Positions 24,321 to 38,034 of a stretch of 64,000 bases of DNA are shown in pieces. The translations under genes were made by a program, and so were the position numbers. A model generated the notes under the pieces. The model made no database searches, was not told where the DNA came from, and was given only the letters and a program-made list of their open reading frames with translations. Source of the stretch: Botryotinia globosa (lineage: Eukaryota > Ascomycota > Leotiomycetes > Helotiales > Sclerotiniaceae); NCBI GenBank assembly GCA_014898425.1, contig RCSZ01000011.1:2181001-2245000 (forward strand). Direction: 5' to 3'. The number at the start of each line of letters is the position of its first letter. Position 1 is the first letter of the stretch.

Positions 24321-24543
24321 GGTGAAATCCGAGATTGGTGAATTGGACTTTGATGAAAGGGGCAAAGATAAGATTAAGATATCGCAGTGATTCGTGCGTA
24401 GTGCGTAGTGCGTAGTGTGTTGAGAGTTGTGTTGTGTGTTGTGTGATTCTCGAGGGAGGTTTGGAATGATAGTTACCTAGCTGGTACGGAGTAGTGGTCG
24501 AGGTAGGTAGTCTGAATTGGATCTGGTGGGTGTAAGATTACCT

Positions 24544-24580
24544 AAGTAGGTAGGTAGGTATGGGTGGTACCTACCTACTT
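24544..24580. repeat. Inverted TAGG/CCTA repeat
   Basis: The arms AAGTAGGTAGGTA (24,544-24,556) and TACCTACCTACTT (24,568-24,580) are perfect complements around an 11-nt loop. CCTACC-type repeats are common in ascomycete promoters. Its role here is unknown. Confidence 0.75.
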
Positions 24581-24815
24581 CGTACTGGTACAGATATTCT
24601 ATCACGTGTCTGCACATTTGGACCGCAAAGGGGAGTACCAGCGAGCCAGCGACTAGGATGTGATCAAGGATCATGGAAGAGGAGAAGAAAACTCGTGGAA
24701 GGTGGAGATTCGAGAATACCTTCCAGACAATTAATTGGAGACTGCTTAATAAGAACTACTGGGTACTTCAGGCAGGAATGCAAAGTAAGTCAAAAGGGGA
24801 AGAAATGAAGATATT

Positions 24816-24880
24816 GATGATGTGATGTGATGTGATGTGATGTGATGTGATATGTTGTGTTGTGTCGTGTCGTGCTGTGT
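24816..24880 (+). repeat. TGATG/TGTCG microsatellite
   Basis: Pentamer TGATG copies grade into TGTTG and TGTCG, a decaying tandem array. Confidence 0.85.
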
Positions 24881-25739
24881 TTTACGAAACATGGCACCAG
24901 AAATGATAATTGCTGATGATAGGTAGGCCATGCATGATTGATGATGGTATTTAATTCCTACTACCTACCTAGGAATGAAAGATTTTTTGGTTGAACGGTA
25001 AACTTCACCACATTCAATCCATACCCAGCGACACATGCAACACTTTTTTCGAGGTTGACAACGCTCCGCTGGGCCACGGATGGGGAGGCTGTCTCGCTTC
25101 GCTCGTGGTAGAAAAGGAGAGTATTCCAAGCCTTGGAATTGGAATTTGCTTTTGCTTTTGCTTTTGATAACGCTGTTAGCTGCTATACAACATTTCCCTC
25201 TTCCCTCTCCAGGCTTTGGTAGTATACACTTCGTACTTCGCATTGAAAACGAGAAGAGAGAATCCTGGACGTGGAGTGCCATTTACTTTTTCTCACTACC
25301 CATTCTACCACTGCCTATTACCTACACCGTTGTAACTTATTAGTTGCAGGTGTAAGGGCATTGGTTGTACTCAAGGGTTCTGTCGCATTGATACGTAGAT
25401 AATCAACATTCTGCTCTGGTATCCCGCCCTATCTATCTGCTTCGGACCCCTACCTGCCTTGCCAGCATGGCCTGCCTCAATCTAGGCTTGCCCTTTCTTT
25501 CTCTCCCTCCTTTGCCCATCTTGCTTATTTTGCCCTGCCTGAGCCGGTCCATTGTAATAACGCGTTGAATGCTGGGGTGAGGGTATGAGCAAACTCCTGA
25601 AGTTTGATTTTCAGCAGGCCGTCAATAATTTCCGTTTGCATGGGAGGAGTTTGAAGATTTCAACATTGCATCAAATTGCTTTATCCTTTCTTCCACCTTG
25701 TCTTCTTCCAATTGGACGGGAAAGGGGAAGAGTCAGCAA

Positions 25740-25792
25740 TAGGAACAGGGACGGGAACAGGAACAGGAACGGGAACGGGAACGGGAACAGCA
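25740..25792 (+). repeat. GGAACR hexamer repeat
   Basis: About nine units of GGAACA/GGAACG run in tandem. The frame through it encodes an Asn/Gly/Arg repeat and is not supported as a gene. Confidence 0.85.
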
Positions 25793-26235
25793 ACTAGAGC
25801 AAGATCAAGATCAAGGGCATCCAAGAGGGAAAAGCACACCGATACCTACGACATCTACCTAGCTAGATACCCATTTATTCATCCATCCCCTTAACTCACC
25901 GTGTTGAGAAGTCATTGGGAAAATAAGCTTGACAGGTTAAGCCCAATCTTTATTCAGTGGCTGCCTTTCCAACGTCGCGACTTCCCCGTCAAGTGGTAAA
26001 AGTAATTCTATACTACTCGTACACAGTTACAAGAATCAAGCCAGTAAGATCCGTCTAACCCAAGTACCATCCATATCAAGCCATTCATAGAAATTTTTAA
26101 AATACGCGAACCATACAACTATTACAGTCAGTAAATCACGATGACCAGATAATAATGATAGTAATAATACCTAAGAAGAGTCCTTCCCTAATAAGAAAGG
26201 GGAGAAAAGAAGAAGGAGTTCAATTATTACTATAT

Positions 26236-26331
26236 TCATCCTCATCCTCATCCTCATTCTCATCCTCATCCTCATCCCATTTCTATCCCATCCCATCCAT
26301 CCCCATCCCCATCCCCATCCCATCCCCATCT
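26236..26331 (+). repeat. TCATCC/CCATCC microsatellite
   Basis: This is a pyrimidine-rich tandem array in the upstream region of cdc42, followed at once by CTTGT repeats (26,338-26,357). Confidence 0.85.
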
Positions 26332-26820
26332 CATTGTTGTCTTGTCTTGTCTTGTCTCTCTCACTGGAGCTTGTCTCGTCTGGTCTGGTCTGGTCAATTT
26401 CCTGCCTGATTATTCAGACCTCCAAAATAAATCAAAAAGATTGGAAATCGTTTGCTCATATTGCATGCATTATTACTTTCCTGGATCAATCTCATTCAAC
26501 TCGTTCTCTCGTGCATTTCATTCAACCTCAACCCCTACTTTCAGTCAATTCAATTTAATTCAATCTTTCAAATCTTTCATTTCCCACACATCACATTCAA
26601 TCATCCTCTCTCAATCAAATATCACCACCGCTCTTATCAAACGTCATTTTGCATACAATCAATTCCTACAGACCGAGCGCAACTCGATACAACCATATAC
26701 AACCATCGAACGTCTTCTTACATTTATTGAATTGATCACCGAAGAAAGTGGATTTGAAAGACCGATTCTCCCCCAGATATTCAAGAACGGCTTATTGTTG
26801 TCTCTAGGCAAAACGTAACA

Positions 26821-27774
<954 letters not shown>

Positions 27775-29184
27775 TTCAATTGTTTTACATAGACCAAACA
27801 ATTAACTTTCTACCTCACCTTCTTTCGTACCGCTTTTCACCGCCACCTCTCCCAATCATTCTTTCATATCTCATTGTCCATATTCTCTTCGAGCAATTAC
27901 ATAAGTTCGGAATATCCTAGTGTCGTATTACCGTGGAGGGAATCGAAAGTTACGTTACATATTCACATATCACCGGATTATTCAAGAATCGACATCTTCT
28001 TGCATCTTCAAATCGGAAATGGGGGTATGATGCGACATCTTGAAACGGCTAGGAAATCTCTAGGGAAAGAGTAGCGAATAGGATCAAGGGGCGATGCAGT
28101 GTTTCCGCATCGAGCGAGATTGTATGTTCTGGACAGAATTTGGAGTATCAATTTTCTCAATCGATTTACTGGGGCAGGACTTTGAGGTTCGTGGGAATGG
28201 AGGAGGTAGAGAAACGGGTTGACGTGCGAAAGCTTTTTATTTTCTTTTTACAGTCTTCTCTTGTTACTTTGATCCGAAGAATCGATTCCCAGACAGTCTG
28301 CTTTGATTACCTCTTTTTTCTATATGGCGTGTGGGCTGGGGTGTTTTGTAGGTAAAGCGTAAGGGGGCAGGAGTGCAATATACAGAATTTTGATACCTTG
28401 ATACATCTTATTGTGAGCTAAAAATATCTAATGCGATAGCTTGGGCTGGGTTCGAGATCCTTGGATCTGAAGGAATACAACCGCAGGGAGCGTCGTGGCG
28501 TCGTGCGCCAAGAAGGGGGAGATTTAGAATTCCTCGAGCTCGATTTACATAAGAAAGATATGGCGTTATGTCTACAGGTATTTCGGATGAGGTGAAATCA
28601 ATTCATGGAATCGAATGATATTCACCACCGTTTTGTTTCCTGTAACGTGAGTCGATTCGGGTTGACTGTAATCTGCCGGCAACTCATCTCACAAGCATAA
28701 AATACATAGCATAGCATGGCTCTGAGTTTGCATGTGTAACCGTTCGTACATAGTGTAAAGCAATAAATTGGAGCTTCAATGCGCGAACAAAAAGTCTCGA
28801 CTCGGAGCTTGAAGATAAGGGACGATGGTGATAGGCTCGAGACTCCGATATTAGTGGACAAGCTTAGACAGGCCTTTCGAAGTACCGAGCCGAATCACTA
28901 GCTGGCTGGCTCATCGCGGGGAACGTTCGGATTCTAATCGATGGATGGTAAAGATACCCCCCATACGTGATAGAGCTTATCAAAATCACTCTTCAGCAAA
29001 ATATTCGACAATTGAAAGGGCGTGCTATCTTTAATGGAACAAGTTCCTACAGAGATAAACATTTTTGTTCCTATACCAAGACAACATCCAGCGGCTCCTG
29101 ACCATAGATCCTCTTTGTTTCCCGTCTTCTTCTTCAGCCGTTTGGACACACCAACACAAAAATCTTGGAAAGGGCAAACAAGAA
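27775..29184. other. Intergenic, nothing recognised
   Basis: This holds the cdc42 3' flank and the upstream region of the agmatinase-like gene. No gene or repeat was seen. Confidence 0.55.
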
Positions 29185-30956
29185 ATGAAGCTCTCCATCT
29201 TCAAGTCATTGTCATTACTGACAGCATGTGGGAGTTTTCTACCAACATTTGTGGTGGGGCATCAGCATGATGAAATGGCACAGCAACATTTGAATGCAGA
29301 GAGATTGAGACTTGGAAAGGCCGATGGAAGTGTGAGTAAGGAAGAAAAGCAAGAATTGGAGAGACTTTGGGGGTTTGAGGTCAGTCATTTTTGTTTACCT
29401 AAAGTTTTGTTAAAAGCATGTTGGTTCAGAAGAGAGACATGATTTGGAGAGTTCTATGGTGAATAGTCGAGAAACTGTGATAGTGATGGGGTTATATTCT
29501 TGTCTTGTGGATTGATGACTTGATGATAAGACTCTTATTAAAGATTACATGCTCAGTGGCATATAAAGTAGGATCTGGACATTCCCAATCCTGTGCACTA
29601 TCTTCAGTCCGATCCATGTGCTTGTAGCGATGGATTGAGAGAGTGAATAGGAGATGCAATTTTCCCGCATTTCCCTATCCACTCCACATCTAGTCGTCAT
29701 TATTTAAACCGTGAAATCGAATACTTTTTAATGAAGCCCTGCAAATAGTGGTCTTTCTCAGGAATATCGACATTTGCCCATCTTGAATACAAGAAATGCC
29801 TCACTACTCCCGAAGAACTTTTCGATATAGGGATTCTGGGTGTTCCATTTGATACGGCAGTCAGCTTTCGGCCGGGGGCCAGATTTGGACCCAAAGCTAT
29901 TCGAGCCGCTAGTGCTAGACAAACTAGCTTTAGAGGATGTAAGTTGCTGTGCTCTTGATCCGTCACCCCATGAACGAAGTAGCAATGAAGGAAGAATATG
30001 CTGTTTCGAAAACTAAAGAGTTGAGATTTCTACCAGTCAACACGAGAGCTGGAATAAACCCATACACATCGTTTGCTCGCATTCTTGATTGCGGAGATAT
30101 CCCGGTAACTCCCTTAGATAATGCCGTGGCACTAGAACAAATGGCGGCAGCTTACACCGAACTACTCAACCGAAAGCCCCTTTCCTCATCACTTACCCGG
30201 CCAAAAATTATTTCCCTAGGAGGTGACCATAGTCTAGCACTAGCAGCTCTTCGGGCTCTCCATATGGTCTATAAACAGCCAATCGCCGTCCTCCACTTCG
30301 ATGCTCATCTCGATACATGGCATCCAGCCAAATACCCAGATCCATGGGCCAGTACGCAGGCGCAATTCAACCATGGGAGCATGTTCTGGCTCGCTTCAAA
30401 TGAAGGATTAATCATGAACGGTAGTAGCGTTCATGCGGGGCTAAGAACACGATTAAGTGGTGATGATTTCGCGGATTATGAGGATGATGATAGGCAAGGC
30501 TTTTTGAGAATCTCCGCGGATGATATTGATGATCTTAGACCTCAAGGCGTTGTAAAGAAGATTATGGAGAGAATTGGAACGGAAGTTCCGGTTTATCTTA
30601 GTATTGATATTGATGTTTTGGATCCCGGCGTAGCACCAGGAACAGGCACGCCTGAACCTGGCGGGTGGACGATGAGAGAGTTAATTAGAATATTAAGGGG
30701 GATAGAGGGATTAAATGTTGTGGGCGCGGTGAGTTTTCTTAAGTATTTCAATAGTCATTTCGTGCTCTCAAGGTGCTAACAACTGAATTTCTAGGATGTC
30801 GTGGAGGTTAGTCCAAGCTATGATGGGACTGGGGAAGAAACAGCACTCAGTGGTGCGCAGGTAGTTTTCGAAATGTTGACGAGTGTTGTCAAGAGAGGTC
30901 TGAAAGACATGGGAAAGGTCTCAGAAGTCGAAGGAACTAGGAAGGAGGAGCTATAA
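29185..30956 (+). CDS. Secreted agmatinase/arginase-family ureohydrolase
   Basis: The exons are 29,185-29,379, 29,749-29,938, 30,037-30,728 and 30,795-30,956, with all phases consistent, for 412 residues. A signal peptide ([20 protein letters not shown]) leads a His-rich propeptide-like stretch, then the ureohydrolase fold starting at [11 protein letters not shown]. The manganese-binding motifs are present: GGDHS (about 190), DAHLDT (about 217) and [20 protein letters not shown] (about 316). These are the complete catalytic ligands of the arginase/agmatinase superfamily. The close family likeness is to fungal agmatinases, which convert agmatine to putrescine and urea. Substrate cannot be fixed from sequence, and guanidino-acid hydrolases are an alternative. 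Intron 1 (369 bp) is unusually long for this window. The signal peptide predicts export or vacuolar delivery. Confidence 0.9.
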
Positions 30957-33279
30957 AAGCAGCGGCTTACAGTTCGAAGGCAGAGCGTAGGTGTGGATGA
31001 TAAGCGCAGGACATCAGATTATCTGGGGACTCACGTATTCAGTCACTGAAAGGAATTTCGAAAATGTAAGCGTGCTTCGAAAAACAGGATGTGGTGGTGG
31101 GATAAATAAGAAAGAGGACGGACTGAGCGAGTCTAGATTTGATCAATGTAAAGTTGATTCTATAAGATTCCTTGCGTGTCAAAGCCTTTCTTTAATTCAA
31201 CTTTGATCAGGCTACACTTCTTTGAATCGACACAAGCAGTAACCTGTCGTTCGCTCTGCTTGTTTTCGAAGGAGCACCACATCAGGTTGCGGGTCTCGAG
31301 ATGAAGCGGGTCAGATTTCGGGTTTCGATCTCGAAACCTGTTTCTGACGACCTTTTTGTTCACGGCAGAGTGTAGAAAGCAAGGTAAATATGCGCCAGTG
31401 GCATTTCAAACTTTCAAACTACCGAAGAATATAGTGCTCATCGCTGTGTTGAGTAGTTGGTTGCAATTCTTCTTCTTCACCTGTGGATTCTATTTTGCAT
31501 TCCCAAATTGAGTTGTCTTTTCCAGTTTATACTAAGGTAGCTTCGCTGGTATACTCAAAATAACTCAGTCAGACTATAAATCGCAACATCGAGCATCTTT
31601 CAATTGATCTGTTTTTCATATGGCCGTTGCGATGATCTAGATAGATGGATATTGTGTGTAAATGGTTCGAGGTATGGCAATAATACATTGATTGTTTTGT
31701 AACGTGGGAATGCGCAGCAAACCCCTGGAAAACATTCGGTGAGACGAGGCTCAGGCATTGAATTATGCAATTGAGGATTGATGCTAGGGGGGGTTTATAT
31801 TATGCTTATTTATTACAATACGTTTTCTGGGGCATTACGGCACATGAGAATAAGGTTATTTAAAGGGAAACTCGGCACGACATACTTGGCAGTAAGCATA
31901 GCTTTGATCAACAATGTGGGTGGTATCTGGGGAATTTACATGAAAGAATTGCATACTTTCCACGACTGCATATGCTAAGAGTAATTTCGGCTCAGCCGCA
32001 ATGTAAATCCCCCAGGGTTTCAGGATAAGGAAACAGTGGTTGCCCCTAAAGTTCTTGCAGTGGGCAAAATTTAAACTCATATAGAACGACCAAGTATGCT
32101 AAAACATCGCGTGGTGGAGGACTTACACTAGTGTAAATCCATCTCGGCCTTCCGGTCTTCCAAGAATCTGACGAGATCATTCACCATGAGTTCAGCGTGG
32201 ATCTACTGTTACTCCTAGGTAACTTGTCACTTGCAAGTCACCGAATACCCTCGTCTACATGATTTCACCCTCAGCAGGGAGCAAAAAACGCCAGATTTGT
32301 TACAGGGGAACCGCGCGGGGTAGCGGGATGTACCATCGGCTCTGTGATCCCATAAAAATGATATCTCATTCATCTTATTTTCGAAACTTCTCGGCTCGTC
32401 ATGCTTGTAACTTGGTCGAGTGATCTGCTTGCTGTAAATCAAACCCAAATACCACATGTGGTGAGTCCTCTTGGGAAAGTATGTGTGTATTTTGCATATA
32501 GGATGCCAAAGGATTCTGTCAATAGATATATGAAACAACAAAGTGCCGAATCTCGTCGAGAAAATAGCGAGCCCGGCGATTTGGAAAGGCGCAGCAGCCA
32601 AGAAGGAATGTTACATTGACTTGACAAAAGCAAAAATAACTTCAAATCAGTGAAAGCTAATCTGCAAGGCTTCATTTGAGACGTTTGATATCTGTATTAA
32701 CATTCGAGGAACAATGTTTACTGCAACCATATAATCACGTTGAAAAGGATTTCGCGAGGGTTTCGGGGGAACCGGAGGAAGGAGTAAGAATCGCGTTTGT
32801 TTGTCAGGTATTGGGTATTATAAGATCATTGCTCGCCTTGACCTTACTGAGTTGGGAACTTTTGGTCAAGGCTTCCCAGAAGCGTTCGGATTGGAATATT
32901 CATATCATATATTGGGTTTACTAGGCATCACACGCAACGTGATCTAAATTCACCAAATCAGTAGCGACGACAGGGGGGGATGATTAAGAAGCGGGGTCAA
33001 AATCGCTGTTCCGCAGATAAATCTATGCGCCACTATAATTCTTATCACTTATCACGATCCAAATATAGCCAGGCACATATGATTTCGAATATCCACCAGG
33101 TGATCCTTCCAAGGGTCTTGTACCTGAGGATCAAGGGAAGGTTGAAATGATACGGTATTCCCAACGACGAGATTCGACTGCAAATCCATATAATTAATCA
33201 ACTATCTTTGGGTATTCTAGAGATCATTGATTCCTCTGGACCCATTCATAATTCAGCGACACATAACGATAAACTCAAG
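30957..33279. other. 2.3-kb intergenic, nothing recognised
   Basis: Only chance frames were seen. The DNA near 31,285-31,345 contains a loose inverted repeat but no element ends. Confidence 0.5.
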
Positions 33280-34579
33280 ATGCCACCGAGAAGATCGCAT
33301 ATTAAATCACATCACGGTTGTACTCAATGCAAACTCCGCAGAGTTAAGGTAAATTATTCTTGCATATTGCGTGTTGGGAAGTTGTGGGTTTTTTCATAGC
33401 TCATAGTCATTCTGAGGGGGATCATGCTAATCACAAAACTAGTGCGATGAGCGTCAACCTGCTTGTTCTAGATGTGTAGCATACAAAAGAGAATGCAAGT
33501 ATAATTCATTGATCACTCAAGCACCTGGTCAACATAGTTTCGAACTGCGGCCACCGCCGAAATCGAGGACTCAAAGGCACAAAACAGCGTTCATCAGACC
33601 TTCATCTCAACGCGAACCACCTCTGAGTCAGGATCCATGTTATGGCATTCAAGCACCACTTCCATTTGGCCGATACAAAGAAGCGGATTCCCTTCTCTAT
33701 CACTATATTAATGTTACTGCTAAGCCCGCGACATCAGCATTCATTAGTCCGGATCATAATAAATGGGAAGGAGCTGTGCAACGAAGCGCTTCAACTCATG
33801 AATACGTGTACAACGGAATGCTCTCCTTCGCCTCTTTACATCTGGCTGTTCTTCAACCACAGAATCGTTCAATCCACATAGCTAGAGCGCTGAAATTTCA
33901 AAACACGGGTATGACAGAATTTAGACCAGTGTTGGAGAACGTCACAGCCTCAAATTGTGAAGCTGCTTTGGGCTTTTCGGGATTATTGATAAGCTCCATA
34001 TATGCATTTCCAGTAGCGCAAGCTGGACCGGATAAGCCTAGCGAAAGATTGTTAGATTATCTACCAATAATATTTAGTTTGTTCAATGGAACTGTGGCTA
34101 TATACCGAATGGGTTGGATGAAAAGCCTGAATTCTCCACTCAGTGTGCATCTTAGGAACAAAGTGGTGTCAGCTGACGCAACAAGCACTCCAGCAGAGGG
34201 CGAAGAGTACCTCGAGCAATTAGAGCGTCAACAGATCGCAATGCTAAACGACCAACACCTTCGAGAGCTATATCACGACGTATCTCAAAAAGTTCGGCGA
34301 AACTTAAGAAGGACGGAACAGTTCCCTGGAAGAGCATGGCCTGGTGCGGCACCACCAGCATACATTGGATGCATGAAAGAAAGGGAACCTATTGCGTTGA
34401 TACTGGTCGCTTACTGGGCAGTAGGACAGGATAGAGGGGTGGGACATAACTGGTGGGCGAAGAATTGGGGGAGAGATTTGGTGAAGGTAATCGGTGAAGA
34501 GCTGGGAGATGACGCGACATGGGAGTGGTATATGGAGTGGCCGAAAGAGAAAATGGGACTACTTCGATGTGGAGCCTAA
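33280..34579 (+). CDS. Zn2Cys6 transcription factor, UPC2-like
   Basis: Exon 1 (33,280-33,348) and exon 2 (33,443-34,579) flank a 94-bp intron (GTAAAT...ACTAG) and give 401 residues. The N terminus holds a perfect binuclear zinc cluster, C-x2-C-x6-C-x6-C-x2-C-x6-C, from CTQCKLRRVKC to RCVAYKREC (residues 14-41). The rest, HHYINVTA-like helices and LASLHLAVL with FRPVLENVTASNCEAALGFS, matches the fungal UPC2-like (sterol uptake control-type) regulator family. The protein should act in the nucleus and bind CGG-type DNA. The intron splits the zinc cluster after LRRVK, a position common in this family. The gene converges on its neighbour, with 222 bp between stop codons. Confidence 0.87.
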
Positions 34580-34801
34580 CAGAAAAATGGGATCTATTTT
34601 GTGTTCATTGATGAAGGTATTAATACAAGGACTCCCCGTAGATCTGATTAGACTTGACAATTCGGGAGAAGTTCCCATTACAGGAATGATTTATACACCA
34701 GACAATGTGATCTTAGATGCGTTCTATGGAAAGAGACGAGAGTATTTCTAGTTTAGTTTATGATTTTTTGCTGTCAATTATTTAATTTGCTCAATGTCGA
34801 A

Positions 34802-37800
34802 TCAAAATCCATTTCCCGGGGCATTCCATGCATAACTATCCCACGAAAACCAGTCAAAATTTCCATCTAAAGATTGTTCTGTAGATAGAAAGTCTAATTG
34901 ATGAAGTAATGGATCCGCTACTACTCGGCCTTGCTCAGTGAATGAGTTAATATCACGCAACGGGTTGTCTTCCGCCATCTCATTATTAAACACGGATGTG
35001 TCCATTGAATAGGATAGGAAGCTGAGTAAGGTGGGATCTGTAAAGCTTCCAGACAGATCTCTGAGGTCCATGCCTGTTGAGGCAGCAGTATTGTTGGAAG
35101 TGTTTGCATTCTGTGCATCATTTCCAGGAGGATGTAATCCTGCTTGGCGTGTACTCTGCGGCGCTGTCCAGCCTGTGATATGAGAAGTCAATTCTGAACT
35201 CCTACTTGGCGGTTCAACATCTATTTCCGGTGACTTATCCTCCAGTGCCTTACGACTCATGCTACCTCTAACAAAGCTTTCTGCAAGTCTAGTAAAGGTT
35301 TCCGCAATTTTTTCAAGCTTCCGAGCACTACGGTGCTGGACATGCATTCTCAAAAAATAATAAACTACCTTTTTGAGTGATTGAAGGTCATCAAAACAAG
35401 ACGGGGAATGCGGATCGGCAATTATATTGGAGAAAAGAACAAAGTAGGGCATGAATGGGTAGTAGAGAAGTTGCCTACATGTATATTAGAAAGATAAATT
35501 AAAAAAAGAACTTAGAGAGACAAGAGACGAGCATGATATTCAATGATCCTAGCCGGCAGAGCTTTCAACGTTTGACAGCAATTTAATTTTGGACAGCAAT
35601 TTTGGACTTCGATAATAGAGGCAGAGACTCGAACAAAAGAGACAGAGACGAGGAGATGACTACGTACCATACAATTCCATTGAAAACTTCCAAGGAGCTC
35701 GAGACGAGTTTTTCCAACATTTCTATAGCAATTCGTGCGTGAAAGAGACAAAGTTCGTGATTATGCTTGGAACTTCGAGTCAAATAGACAACCGAATGGT
35801 GGTATTGAAATGTGAGAAAATTGATGCCCATTTGGACTGACTGAATTTCACTTTCTTCTCCCTGGAAGTTACTGTATGCTGACATTTTCTGGTTGCTGTA
35901 AGTTAGCTGGGCACATCTTATATTTTGTTAAGTCATTGCATGAAGTATCTCCAATATGCTGAACTGCAGTCCTATCTGAAAGTCCGAATTCGAGATTTTG
36001 AATATTTCAGAGTTTCTGGTGGTTGGATTACAGTCGGAGCTATTGAGAACCCTGAAGTCTGGGTTTGAAATGCAATGATTAAAGATGAAATAGAACGAAC
36101 ATCATCCAGTTTGACTTTCCAAATTTCAAGTCTCTCTTTCATTGACGAAATTTGTTCTGCCCCAAATTCTCCATTATGAACCAAAAGAGCGATGTCTATG
36201 ATCTTTCCCTGTAATAAAAAGAGTTCCCGCGCTAGACCAAAGTACAATGCACCGAAACCGTCGCTAAGTTGATGATCTGGGGTTCCAATGGCTGCGGTCG
36301 AAGGCCGATGAGGTCTGAATGTCGCGAGAAAAGAGAGATCTGGGGGATCAATCCCCTCATATAGTTGACTCAATAGAAATGGGGGTCTCCCATAAGCCAG
36401 CGACAACGATTTATCAATCATGAACAGATTCCAGAATAAACAATTCCGCTGGGCGTTCTCTTTACTCTTCTTTGGATATTTCGGGGAAGGAATGTGAAGA
36501 TTGAGACTTTGAGCCATTCGACAAGCATGACTTATTAATGTCCAACATAAACCTGGAGGAACGACATCTTGACTATGACAGGATACCATTAATATTGCTT
36601 GTATGGCAATTTCCGATGGCTCGAGGAAGAACGAGGAATCTTGAAGAATAATCCACACATTCCACTGAAGACCTCGATTAATTCTAGTGTTTGATGGCTC
36701 CATGAAAGCTATTGTGGTTGATAAGAAAGCATTGTAAAGCAAAAGCCACGCTCTTTCGGATACTCTCTTCGGCTCAAACGCAAGCTTCGGAATTATGTCA
36801 AGTGGAGGCATGGTGAAAAACGGTTTACCTCGTTCAATTCCTGCTATAAAGACTTCAAGATGGAATTAGTAACATCATTTTTAGGGTACACAGGGTATTC
36901 AATGATCAGGACTAGCAGATTAAGTATAAGTTCTCTCTGAAGGTGCGAAACTTGAGACTATCTTACTTTGTATCATGCGATCCCCTTCAGCCTTGTCTGG
37001 AATGAAGAAAACTTCCCTCTGCCTTCTAAAATGTTTGACATTTGAATAAATGTCAGGATCGTCAAAACTTCCTTCGGAAAATATTGTAGTGAGGTATGAT
37101 AATCCATTCTCAGCATCTCGTTGTAGACCCGGCTCGAGATTGCTCGACTTGATTTCAGCTGTCGTGATACTACTCTTTGCTTGACTCAATATTGAAGGAG
37201 CGGAAGAATCACCGTTGGTATGTTCGTTTTTCTCCCCATCATCGGCTGGTGATTTGACGAAGCTATTTGAATCAGCTCTGATATCTTTGTCACTCTCAAA
37301 ATTCGATAAGTTCAAGTACGTGGATTCGTGATTAGTAGAAGAGGTCGGCAAGGCATGAACGATGGACTCGACAGCATGTGAGCTATCAAAGTTCCGTTCT
37401 GAATGATTGTTGACGCTGTCTTGTAGAACGCTTTTCACTCATTAGATCTCTTTCATGGTGGCTTAGTAGCTTTAGACTTACTTCGTCCTAGGTCGTCTGG
37501 GGATTCTTCCACGGCGGGAGTAAGTACATGGACCAGACCATCCCTGGCAATTAACACATTTCGGTTTCTCTCTAGAGCATTTGAGCTACCAACGTTCAGA
37601 TTTTGATATCATAAGAACGAGGAATAATTGATCAGACTAACCTTCCTACGTTTGCAATGGTCGCACTATTGCCATCGGACTTTATAAGTATATAAATTGC
37701 AAGGGACAATTCCATACTCACAGCGTATTGTTCAAGCTCCGTCTGCTTTGTAATCGGCATTTTGGGTCCATGTGAATCCCTCATGGTTGCGTCGGGAGGA

Positions 37801-37820
37801 GAATTGGTCGGAGTCGCCAT
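34802..37820 (-). CDS. Zn2Cys6 transcription factor with fungal_trans domain
   Basis: Seven exons (37,722-37,820; 37,642-37,665; 37,482-37,585; 36,967-37,430; 36,032-36,843; 35,668-35,888; 34,802-35,474) keep phase throughout and give about 798 residues. The zinc cluster is assembled from exons 2 and 3: CDHCKRRK + LKCSREKPKCVNCQGWSGPC (C-x2-C-x6-C-x6-C-x2-C-x6-C), followed by the basic linker RRGRIPRRPRT. A Ser/Asp-rich linker comes next. Then the fungal-specific regulatory domain appears (SCHSQDVVPPGLCWTLISHA, LFWNLFMIDKSLSLAYGRPP), with a conserved C-terminal block LLYYPFMPYFVLFSNIIADP and an acidic tail. Exon 2 is a 24-nt microexon. The exon 5/6 junction uses GTAATC and is the least certain. 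Target genes cannot be inferred. Confidence 0.85.
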
Positions 37821-38034
37821 AACTTGTTTATGAAGGAATTGATTTGCTTGAATACGGACTTTAATGGAGTGAAAGAAGTATCAATAGAAATTTCCTAGGA
37901 TAGATGGAAGATATTGCGGTATGTCGCAAGTTGGAACATATTGCTGAACGGATGTTAAACAGTAAATGGAGATGGCACGGCACGGCACGGAATTTAGATG
38001 GAGGTTATGAATTTTGCTTATAAAGGAGTTAGTG

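Larger units (their letters stand above)
24321..26820. other. Intergenic with many simple repeats; cdc42 leader
   Basis: No gene was seen in these 2.5 kb between the divergently transcribed vma22 and cdc42. Five simple-sequence tracts are listed separately. The last 600 bp are CT-rich and probably contain the cdc42 promoter and leader. Confidence 0.6.

Noticed and set aside
25585..25894. Two overlapping plus-strand frames with Asn/Gly or Thr/Gly repeats
   Set aside because: Both are products of the GGAACR hexamer array read in different frames.
26342..26818. 158-residue frame just upstream of cdc42
   Set aside because: Serine/leucine-rich translation of CT-rich leader DNA, ending 3 bp before the cdc42 ATG; no sign of a folded protein. 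It could be an upstream ORF but this is not supported.
28445..28475. Possible tRNA T-arm (GGTTCGAGATCC)
   Set aside because: No matching acceptor stem, D-arm or anticodon arm could be placed around it.
29949..30036. Upstream extension of agmatinase exon 3 as an alternative start
   Set aside because: The intron 29,939-30,036 (GTAAGT...CCAG) joins exons to the exact family sequence [13 protein letters not shown], so the extension is intronic.
31280..31345. Loose inverted repeat with CAGGTT/AACCTG ends
   Set aside because: Arms are interrupted and there is no target duplication; not supported as an element.
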